6,479 nucleotides of DNA from Chloroflexota bacterium. GTDB taxonomy: Bacteria > Chloroflexota > Anaerolineae > JACRMK01. Made by a program: the position numbers and the translations under genes. Positions within the stretch are counted from its first letter, which is position 1. Each line of letters begins with the position of its first letter. Location: assembly GCA_016200765.1 (NCBI GenBank), contig JACQEC010000146.1:1-6479 (forward strand), read 5' to 3'. Below the pieces are notes generated by a model. The model had not been told where the DNA came from and ran no database searches. It worked only from the letters and a program-made list of their open reading frames with translations. Shown piece after piece: positions 1-5,015 of the stretch.

Positions 1-602
1 CAGATAGCTGTGGCCGCGCCGAGCAGGGCCGCCGTCTTGCCGGCGATCATCTGTCGGTAGTAGTCCAGCCCCGCGGTGGTCATCTCCTCGCCGCGCATGT
101 CCAGATACTGACCCTCAACCAATTGAACACACGCCCGCTGAAAGATGCCGAGACAGCGCAAGACGCGGTCGGCAGGAAGCCCGCGCTCGCTGATCCTTAG
201 CAATTCGACCTGCGCCAGCGCGAAGAGCGCGTCGCCAGCGTTGATGGCCTGTGGAATGCCGACGAGCGCCCACAGGGTTGGCCGATGCCGCCGCGTGCGG
301 TCGCCATCCTGAATGTCATCATGCACGAGCGAGAAGTTGTGGAGGATTTCAACCGCGGCCGCCGCTGGTAGCGCCGGCTCGTAGCGGCCGGCGAGCGCCT
401 CGCAGACGAGCAGGCAGAAGACGGGGCGCAGGCGCTTGCCCGTGTCGGCTCGCGCCGGTTGAAAGCGCTCGTCGGCCCAGCCGAGATGATAGAGCATCAT
501 CTGGTAGAAGTCGGCCAGCAGGGGGTTTGCGCTCTGCACGGCAGAGCGCATCTCGGCGTCAACGGCCTGCAAGTAGGGGGAAATATCCGGCGACATTGGC
601 AT
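1..602 (-). CDS. Short-chain polyprenyl diphosphate synthase, 3'-truncated by the window edge (GGPP/FPP synthase type)
   Basis: Cytosolic trans-prenyltransferase that condenses IPP with allylic diphosphates. About 200 N-terminal residues are visible of a family that is usually 300-350 long; the gene continues beyond base 1. Seen, counting from the ATG at 602: GKRLRP at 55-60 (IPP binding), the first aspartate-rich motif DDIQD at 95-99 followed by a basic stretch (DRTRRHRP), the paired helix GDALF near 123-127, GQYLDM at 164-169, and a GKTAALLGAA helix at the edge. The second aspartate-rich motif lies off-window. The first motif is DDxxD without a two-residue insertion, and an aromatic Phe sits five residues before it. 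In chain-length studies of this family that resembles type I C20 synthases, so GGPP is my inferred product. Two in-frame ATGs (602 and 596) compete and neither has a clear Shine-Dalgarno. The gene follows fni with a 42-nt gap holding a hairpin, and is presumably cotranscribed with it. Confidence 0.9.
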   Translation of the reverse strand, partial: MPMSPDISPYLQAVDAEMRSAVQSANPLLADFYQMMLYHLGWADERFQPARADTGKRLRPVFCLLVCEALAGRYEPALPAAAAVEILHNFSLVHDDIQDGDRTRRHRPTLWALVGIPQAINAGDALFALAQVELLRISERGLPADRVLRCLGIFQRACVQLVEGQYLDMRGEEMTTAGLDYYRQMIAGKTAALLGAATAI

Positions 603-623
603 CGGTGCGACGGTAGGCGGGCA

Positions 624-648
624 GGGCAGGTGCAAGACCTGCCCCTAC
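624..648. repeat. Palindromic element between fni and the prenyl synthase
   Basis: A perfect 8-bp inverted repeat, GGGCAGGT (624-631) and ACCTGCCC (637-644), has a 5-nt loop. The right arm runs into CCTAC on the plus strand, which contains the fni stop codon (TAG on the minus strand, 645-647). A partial GTAGG match at 613-617 could pair outside the stem. No T-tract follows in the minus direction, so it is unlikely to be a rho-independent terminator. The form GTAGGGGCAGGT with its mirror resembles dispersed intergenic repeats I recall from Chloroflexota-like genomes; this is memory, not a search. It may modulate or stabilise the fni mRNA end. Confidence 0.6.
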
Positions 649-1673
649 TGGGTGGCCACTTTCTTCAGAAGCGGGGTGTGCCGCAGATCGGCCAGTGTGG
701 TGATGCCCAGGCAAAACATCGTGATGCGCAGTTCTTCGATGGTCTCGTTGATCTTGGAGATGACGGCTTCTGTGGAGACGGTGGCCGGTTTGAGGTAGGG
801 CGCGGCCATCGAGGCCAGCGTTGCGCCCAAGGCCAGACATTTCGCCGCGTCAAGCCCACTGCGCAGGCCGCCGCTGGCGATAATCGGCAGGGACGGCGCG
901 CCGCTTTGAGCCATCAGGATGGAATCGGCGGTCGGGATACCCCAATCCTGGAACGTGGCCGCGATATTGGCGAGGTGCTCGCTGGGCGCGCGGTGCCGCT
1001 CAACCTCGGTCCATGATGTGCCGCCAGCGCCGGCGACATCAATCGCGCTGACGCCGGCGTCGGCGAGGCGGCGCGCGGTGGCTTCGTCTATGCCCCACGA
1101 CACCTCCTTGGCGATCACGGGCACCGTGAGCGTCCGGCAGACCGTTTCGATTTTTTTCAGCAGTCCGCCGAAGTTCGTGTTGCCGTGAGCCTGCACGGCC
1201 TCCTGAAGCGGGTTCAGATGCAGGATGAGAGCGTCGGCCTCGATCATCTCGACGGCGCGCCGGCACTGCTCGACGCCATAGCCGTAGTTCAACTGCACGG
1301 CACCGAGATTGGCAAACAGCAGAATGTGCGGCGCGACACGCCGCACTTGATAGGTCTTCGCCAGCGCCGGGTTCTCCAGCGCCGCGCGCTGGGAGCCGAC
1401 TCCCATGGCGACGCCGCACATCTGGGCGGCTTCTGCCAGCCGCTCGTTGATCTCGGCGGTCGGCCACGCGCCGCCGGTCATCGAGGCGATGACGAGGGGA
1501 GCCGCAAGCGCACGACCGAAGAAGTGCAGACCGGTATTAACATCGCCCTTGTCAATCTCAGGCAGCGCCTGATGCAGGAAGCGGTACTCGCCGAGGCCGG
1601 TGCCGGTCTGCTGGAAAGCGACATCCTCCTCGCTGACGATGCGGACGTGATCAAGCTTGCGCTGGCTGGTCAT
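645..1673 (-). CDS. fni: Type 2 isopentenyl-diphosphate delta-isomerase
   Basis: FMN-dependent enzyme that interconverts isopentenyl and dimethylallyl diphosphate in the cytosol, needing reduced flavin and Mg2+. It supplies the allylic primer for the prenyl synthase encoded just downstream. The length of 342 residues is normal for the family, and the TIM-barrel signature is complete: RKLDH at 5-9, ASMTGG at 63-68, ANLGAVQL at 121-128 (flavin site), LHLNPLQEAVQ at 151-161 with HGNTNFGG at 163-170 (substrate and metal site, including Gln157 and Glu158), KEVSWGI at 189-195, DVAGAGGTSW at 212-221, and the phosphate-binding ASGGLRSGLDAAK at 266-278. It is unrelated to the Nudix-type (type 1) isomerase. 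The ATG at 1671-1673 gives the expected N-terminus just before RKxxH. The Shine-Dalgarno is weak (GAAAG). A near-consensus promoter lies about 50 bp upstream. Confidence 0.96.
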   Translation of the reverse strand: MTSQRKLDHVRIVSEEDVAFQQTGTGLGEYRFLHQALPEIDKGDVNTGLHFFGRALAAPLVIASMTGGAWPTAEINERLAEAAQMCGVAMGVGSQRAALENPALAKTYQVRRVAPHILLFANLGAVQLNYGYGVEQCRRAVEMIEADALILHLNPLQEAVQAHGNTNFGGLLKKIETVCRTLTVPVIAKEVSWGIDEATARRLADAGVSAIDVAGAGGTSWTEVERHRAPSEHLANIAATFQDWGIPTADSILMAQSGAPSLPIIASGGLRSGLDAAKCLALGATLASMAAPYLKPATVSTEAVISKINETIEELRITMFCLGITTLADLRHTPLLKKVATQ

Positions 1674-1725
1674 CGTAACTTTCGCGCGGGATAGGTGTTC
1701 ATCATAGCGAAACTACAGCGCGTTC

Positions 1726-1754
1726 ATCTTACCCAATGGGCAGGGGGTTGTCAA
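1726..1754 (-). promoter_or_regulatory. Probable sigma-A promoter of the fni-prenyl synthase operon
   Basis: On the minus strand a perfect -35 hexamer TTGACA (plus-strand 1749-1754) is followed after exactly 17 bp by TAAGAT (1726-1731). Transcription would start near 1719, leaving a leader of about 45 nt before the fni ATG. A second -10-like TATGAT (1701-1706) lies closer to the gene but lacks a matching -35. This is prediction from consensus only. Confidence 0.7.
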
Positions 1755-1777
1755 AGGAAAGCATTTTGCGCCTTGTT

Positions 1778-1806
1778 TTGACGGGCTAAATCAAGACTGC
1801 TATACT
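1778..1806 (+). promoter_or_regulatory. Strong sigma-A promoter of acpP with extended -10
   Basis: TTGACG (1778-1783) and TATACT (1801-1806) are separated by exactly 17 bp. TGC directly before the -10 makes it an extended -10 element. The start point would be about 1812-1814, giving a leader of about 50 nt. Strength fits an abundant protein such as acyl carrier protein. It is divergent from the fni promoter, with 23 bp between the two -35 boxes. Confidence 0.8.
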
Positions 1807-1862
1807 GTGCGCGCAAATCCCAAGACCCCGTAAAATTCACCTAACTGGAGGTAGAGGCAAAC

Positions 1863-2105
1863 ATGGCAGAGAACACCTATGATCGTGTCAAGAAAATCAT
1901 CGTGGAGCAACTGGGGGTTGACGAGAGCCGGGTCGTAGCGAACGCTCGTTTCCGCGAGGATTTGGAGGCCGATTCGCTCGATCTGGTTGAGCTGATTATG
2001 GCCTTCGAAGAGGAATTCGGCGGCGAGATTTCCGATGACGAAGCGCAGAAGATCACATCGGTTGGCGAAGCGGTCAAGTATCTCGACGCGCAGAGCGGGT
2101 CGTAA
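1863..2105 (+). CDS. acpP: Acyl carrier protein
   Basis: Small acidic cytosolic carrier that holds growing acyl chains on a 4'-phosphopantetheine arm for type II fatty acid synthesis. The 80-residue length is standard. The attachment motif EADSLDLVEL occurs at residues 35-44, with Ser38 as the phosphopantetheinylation site. The flanking four-helix pattern is intact: the N-terminal helix begins TYDRVKKII, helix II follows the serine, and EISDDEAQKITSVGEAV forms the conserved C-terminal part. The start is fixed by GGAGGT at 1847-1852, ten bases before the ATG. It stands alone between its own promoter and a terminator, with no fab genes beside it. In many bacteria acpP sits next to fabD, fabG or fabF, so this solitary placement is mildly unusual. 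A role with another acyl or polyketide system cannot be excluded, but sequence and promoter suggest the housekeeping ACP. Confidence 0.95.
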   Translation: MAENTYDRVKKIIVEQLGVDESRVVANARFREDLEADSLDLVELIMAFEEEFGGEISDDEAQKITSVGEAVKYLDAQSGS

Positions 2106-2136
2106 GCAAACTCCATAAGGCGTGTCGTGGCGTGGA

Positions 2137-2171
2137 AGGGATGCCCCAGCCGGGGCATCCCTCTTGTTTTT
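2137..2171 (+). terminator. Rho-independent terminator of acpP
   Basis: A perfect 11-bp stem, AGGGATGCCCC (2137-2147) and GGGGCATCCCT (2152-2162), has loop AGCC and is followed by CTTGTTTTT (2163-2171). It lies 32 bases after the acpP stop. It cleanly ends the acpP transcript, so the downstream lipoprotein gene needs its own promoter or readthrough. Confidence 0.9.
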
Positions 2172-2176
2172 ACGAA

Positions 2177-2443
2177 CCTCACCCCCGGCCCCTCTCCCAG
2201 GTATGGGAGAGGGGGGTACACCGCGACGCCTGTGATTTCATCCGAGCCTGTACGCTCAACGAGGTGTCCTATTTCTAGCCGGACCTCACCCCCGGCCCCT
2301 CTCCCATACCTGGGAGAGGGGGGCGCGCGGCGGCGCCTGTGATTTCATCCGAACCTGCACGCTCAACGAGGTGTCCTATTTCTAGCCGGACCTCACCCCC
2401 GGTCCCTCTCCCATACCTGGGAGAGGGAGGCGCGCGGCGGCGC
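2177..2443 (+). repeat. Tandem array of a 107-bp repeat, 2.5 copies, each with a palindrome
   Basis: Copies start at 2177, 2284 and 2391, an exact 107-bp period. Copies 1 and 2 differ at about 11 of 107 positions by hand count. Copy 3 matches copy 2 at about 51 of 53 positions and stops at 2443, directly before the TTG where the lipoprotein gene probably begins. Each copy opens with CCTCACCCCCGG and contains an 11-bp stem: 2189-2199/2204-2214, 2296-2306/2311-2321 and 2403-2413/2418-2428. The loop is GGTA in copy 1 and TACC in copies 2 and 3. Copy 3 changes both outermost stem bases, from a C-G to a T-A pair. A fourth relative of the palindrome lies inside the ZIP gene (5290-5326). This fills the gap between the acpP terminator and the lipoprotein; I see no convincing promoter or separate gene in it. 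Confidence 0.92.
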
Positions 2444-3046
2444 TTGACTGTTGGTGGCGTCTGTTTGCTGATCGCACTGTTGGCGGCCTGTGTTAGCAGC
2501 TCGCCAGCACCCGTTGTGACGCCTCCGCCAGCGACTGCGGCGCCAGTAGTAAAGCTGGCTATCAGGCCGACAGTGGATCCGAGTTGGGAGCGCTATGCGA
2601 GCTTCGATGGCGCGTACTCATTTTCCCATCCATCGGAGTGGGCGTTTGAAGTGGTGCCGGGCAACACCAGCCTGTTTAGCCTATCGGATTACGCCGGGTT
2701 CGCGACCGTCTTGCTGGATTCGGAGTTTTCGCCCGATCGGGCGGCGCTGGGCCAGGCGCTGATCCAGCGGCTGGCGGATCAGGCAACCCGCAACGGCGAC
2801 CAATTTCAGGTGATTACCACGGGCGTCTGGTCGTCGCCGGCGGCGTTTGACAATATTGTCGTCGAGCACCTCACGATTGAACTGCCCCAACACATTCCCA
2901 CGTACCATGTGACGTTGATCATTGCCACGCCGTTCCGGCAAACCCTGTTCGCCCAGTATTTTCGCCTTGACAGCCGCGAGTTGGCGGCGGCGGAGCGGCA
3001 GATGCTGGAAGCCGTCATCGCGTCTCTCCAATTTGCCCCTCGCTAG
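2444..3046 (+). CDS. Putative lipoprotein with PsbP/Mog1-like domain
   Basis: Predicted exported lipoprotein of unknown function. From the TTG at 2444, residues 6-15 form a hydrophobic segment ending in the lipobox LAAC with lipidated Cys16. A Ser/Pro/Thr/Ala-rich linker (17-46) follows, then a globular domain from about residue 50 opening with YASFDGAYSFSHPSEW. That F-S-x-P-x-x-W pattern is typical of small PsbP- or Mog1-like (DUF1795-type) lipoproteins; the fold is my inference. The domain ends in a helix, ELAAAERQMLEAVIASLQF, as such proteins do. The start is uncertain. TTG gives an n-region without basic residues, while a GTG at 2339 would add 35 repeat-encoded residues ahead of the signal sequence. 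Three Arg codons (2435-2443) encoded by the repeat lie just before the TTG and could form the n-region if translation begins upstream. AGGGAGG at 2424-2430 is a possible ribosome site, 13 bases before the TTG. There is no ATG start. Confidence 0.72.
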   Translation: MTVGGVCLLIALLAACVSSSPAPVVTPPPATAAPVVKLAIRPTVDPSWERYASFDGAYSFSHPSEWAFEVVPGNTSLFSLSDYAGFATVLLDSEFSPDRAALGQALIQRLADQATRNGDQFQVITTGVWSSPAAFDNIVVEHLTIELPQHIPTYHVTLIIATPFRQTLFAQYFRLDSRELAAAERQMLEAVIASLQFAPR

Positions 3047-3093
3047 AGCGCTATCATTGCCCCGCCCCTGATTCATCCCACCCCGCACGGCTG

Positions 3094-3102
3094 TGGTAAA
3101 AT
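3094..3102 (+). promoter_or_regulatory. Possible extended -10 promoter for the peptidase-mobA-ZIP operon
   Basis: TGG directly followed by TAAAAT gives an extended -10 element 48 bases before the peptidase ATG, in the 104-bp gap after the lipoprotein stop. No good -35 hexamer is found at 16-19 bp; TTCATC at 3072-3077 is the nearest candidate. No terminator separates it from the lipoprotein gene, so readthrough is equally possible. Confidence 0.45.
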
Positions 3103-3150
3103 CAGCCTGTCACCTGCAGAACGCGGTACACCTTATCGTGTGGAGCCGAA

Positions 3151-4371
3151 ATGACCGCAACACCGAACAGCGACGCCGTTGGGCAGGCTTATGTCGAGAT
3201 GGCGCTGGCGATTGAGCAACATCAGCCCGGCACGATTGACGCCTACTTTGGCCCTTCCTCGTGGAAAGCGGCGGCGGAAGCGGCAGGTAAGAGGCCGCTC
3301 GACGAACTGGCGGCGCGCGCGCGTGAGTTGGCCGCGGCCGTCTCCGCATCGGACTGGGAGCCTCAGCGGAAACACTTCCTGAGCAAGCAGGTTGCGGCGA
3401 TGCAGACCAGCCTGCGCCTGCTCGCGGGCGCGAGCGTGCCGTTTGCCGCGGAGGTCGAGGCGTTGTATGACATCACGCCGGTGCGCGTGGATGACGCCGT
3501 CTTTGAAGAGGCCAAGCGCGAGCTCGAAGGTTTGTTGCCGGGAGACGGCTCCCTCAACGAACGGCTGCGCGCGCTCCGCAAACGCTTTGAAATCCCGCTT
3601 GAGCGGGCGTTGGAGTTGTTTGAGTGCGCGAAGGAGGAGACGCGCGCGCGAACGCGGGCGCTCTTCGCTTTGCCCGCCGAGGAAGACGTGGAACTGCGGC
3701 TGGTGAAGGACAAGCCATGGGGCGCATACAACTGGTATCGGGGCGGCCATCGCTCGTTGATTGAACTCAACACCGACTCGCCGGTGCACGTGAACGGGAT
3801 GGTGGGCCTGCTGGCCCACGAGGGCTACCCCGGGCATCACACGGAACATGCGATCAAGGAGCAGGCGCTATACGAACAGCGCGGCTGGATCGAAGCCTGT
3901 GTGCTGCTCATCAATGCGCCGGAGTGCGTCGTCTCGGAAGGGATTGCCACCAGCGCGGCGGAGGCGATTTTTGAAGAAGGCGAGATGGAACAGTGGATGC
4001 GCGCGGAATTGTATCCACGAGCAGGCGTGCAGGACATCTTGTCGTTAGAAGACACCCTCAAGATTCAGCGCGCTTCACAGGTGTTGGGCCGCGTGGGCAA
4101 TAACGCCGCGCTCATGATCCATGTGGACGGCCAGCCGGACGATGTGGTGATCGAGTACCTTCTGCGCTACAGCGGCCGCACACGCGAGGAAGCCGCGCGC
4201 AATATCCGCTTTATGAAAGACCCGCTGTTCCGCTCGTACATTTTCACGTACTCGTACGGCCACGACCTGATGAAGGCTCTGTTCGCAAAATACGGCAAAC
4301 GCGCCGTGTTTGAACGGGCGCTGAGCGAGCCGCTCACGCCGAGCGGCTTGCGCGCGTGGCTGTCGGCGTGA
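3151..4371 (+). CDS. DUF885-like putative zinc metallopeptidase, short form
   Basis: Predicted cytosolic metal-dependent hydrolase; no signal peptide or membrane segment is visible. The central motif HEGYPGHH (residues 223-230) matches the HExxPGHH signature of DUF885 proteins, with His and Glu as likely metal ligands and catalytic base. SEG at 262-264 corresponds to the downstream glutamate motif (EGWA in longer members). The N-terminal YVEMALAIEQHQPGTIDAYF is followed by GP, as in a short subgroup I recall from actinobacterial and chloroflexal genomes. The stretch YNWYRGGHRSLIELNTD (193-209) precedes the metal site, and a conserved-looking FTYSYGHDLM (365-374) lies near the end. At 406 residues it is clearly shorter than classical DUF885 proteins (roughly 550-600). 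The substrate is unknown and peptidase activity is inferred from the motif. The start is supported by GGAG at 3142-3145, five bases before the ATG. Its TGA overlaps the mobA start. Confidence 0.8.
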   Translation: MTATPNSDAVGQAYVEMALAIEQHQPGTIDAYFGPSSWKAAAEAAGKRPLDELAARARELAAAVSASDWEPQRKHFLSKQVAAMQTSLRLLAGASVPFAAEVEALYDITPVRVDDAVFEEAKRELEGLLPGDGSLNERLRALRKRFEIPLERALELFECAKEETRARTRALFALPAEEDVELRLVKDKPWGAYNWYRGGHRSLIELNTDSPVHVNGMVGLLAHEGYPGHHTEHAIKEQALYEQRGWIEACVLLINAPECVVSEGIATSAAEAIFEEGEMEQWMRAELYPRAGVQDILSLEDTLKIQRASQVLGRVGNNAALMIHVDGQPDDVVIEYLLRYSGRTREEAARNIRFMKDPLFRSYIFTYSYGHDLMKALFAKYGKRAVFERALSEPLTPSGLRAWLSA

Positions 4372-5015
4372 GCGATCTGACCGGAATCATCCTCGCGGGC
4401 GGGCAGTCGCGGCGGATGGCGCGGGATAAGTCGCTGATGACGCTGGGAGGACGGACGCTCGTGCAACGCGCGGTAGATGCCCTGACGCCCATCTGCGCCG
4501 ACATCGTGCTGGTGACGAATACACCCGATAAATATGACTTTCCGGATCTGCTGAAGGTGCCCGATGCGTTCCCCGGCACGGGCTCGCTGGGCGGCCTGTA
4601 CTCCGGTTTGAGCGCCGCAGGGGCTGAACGGGCGATTGCCGTTGCGTGCGACATGCCTTTCCTCCACACCGCGCTGTTGGCGTATTTGGCGGAGTTGCTG
4701 GCAGACGCCGACGCGGTCGTGCCCAACCTTAGCGAGAGCGGCGCGCCCGGCGCTCATGCGCCGGGCGCGAAGGCGAAGCAGATTGACTTCCACCCGCTCC
4801 ATGCGGCCTATCGCCGCGAGTGTCTCGCGCCGATTGAGGCCCAACTGCGCGCGGGCGACCTGCGGATGATCGGGTTTCTCTCGCACGTAAGGCTGAGGAC
4901 GGTCGAGCGCGCCGACATTCAACGGCTTGATCCGCAACTGCACTCGTTCTTCAATGTGAATACACCCGAGGAGTGGGCGATAGCAGAACAGATCGCGGCG
5001 GGCGGCGCTGCATGA
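4368..5015 (+). CDS. mobA: Molybdenum cofactor guanylyltransferase
   Basis: Cytosolic nucleotidyltransferase that joins GMP from GTP to Mo-molybdopterin, giving the guanine dinucleotide cofactor. Counting from the GTG at 4368 (215 residues): LAGGQSRRMARDKSLM at 9-24 is the N-terminal nucleotide-binding loop (family consensus LAGGxSxRMGxDK), GTGSLGGLYSGL at 70-81 the guanine site, ACDMPFL at 93-99 the metal-binding Asp motif, HPLHAAYRR at 142-150 the second substrate motif, and FFNVNTPEE at 194-202 the C-terminal signature. Ala replaces the usual Gly in RMGxDK. The start at 4368 overlaps the upstream TGA by four bases (GTGA), typical of translational coupling; another GTG lies at 4356. About 15-18 extra residues (roughly 122-140) precede the HPLHAAY motif and contain a palindrome-encoded insert. 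A related guanylyl- or cytidylyltransferase (MocA) is possible, but the C-terminus fits MobA. Confidence 0.9.
   Translation: MSDLTGIILAGGQSRRMARDKSLMTLGGRTLVQRAVDALTPICADIVLVTNTPDKYDFPDLLKVPDAFPGTGSLGGLYSGLSAAGAERAIAVACDMPFLHTALLAYLAELLADADAVVPNLSESGAPGAHAPGAKAKQIDFHPLHAAYRRECLAPIEAQLRAGDLRMIGFLSHVRLRTVERADIQRLDPQLHSFFNVNTPEEWAIAEQIAAGGAA
4742..4769. repeat. GC-only-stem palindrome inside mobA
   Basis: A perfect 12-bp inverted repeat, CGCGCCCGGCGC (4742-4753) and GCGCCGGGCGCG (4758-4769), surrounds a TCAT loop. It encodes GAPGAHAPGA (MobA residues 125-134) in frame, in a stretch that has no counterpart in the E. coli MobA sequence as I remember it. It looks like an inserted dispersed palindrome of a different family from the 107-bp array element. 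Confidence 0.75.

Noticed and set aside
624..644. Rho-independent terminator between fni and the prenyl synthase
   Set aside because: The stem is good but no T-tract follows on the minus strand, and the downstream gene appears to depend on the same transcript.
459..1694. Long plus-strand open frames opposite fni and the prenyl synthase
   Set aside because: GC-rich antisense shadows. The minus-strand frames carry full sets of family motifs and the plus frames carry none.
2127..2342. 71-codon open frame across the terminator and the tandem repeats
   Set aside because: It begins inside the terminator region and encodes only the repeat (TPGPSPRYGRG-type peptide) with no family resemblance or ribosome site.
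2177..2443. CRISPR-like array
   Set aside because: The period is 107 bp, there are no unique spacers between short repeats, and the whole unit is repeated. This is a tandem duplication.
2339..2443. GTG at 2339 as the lipoprotein start
   Set aside because: It would put 35 repeat-encoded residues before the signal sequence and place the lipobox Cys at about residue 51, too far for a normal type II signal peptide. It is kept only as an alternative.
3133..4943. Long minus-strand open frames opposite the peptidase and mobA
   Set aside because: Low-complexity Arg/Ala-rich translations without motifs, antisense to well-supported genes.
4973..5011. GTG at 4973 as the ZIP start
   Set aside because: It adds 13 charged residues before the first membrane segment and overlaps mobA by 43 bases, whereas the ATG at 5012 forms a standard ATGA junction.
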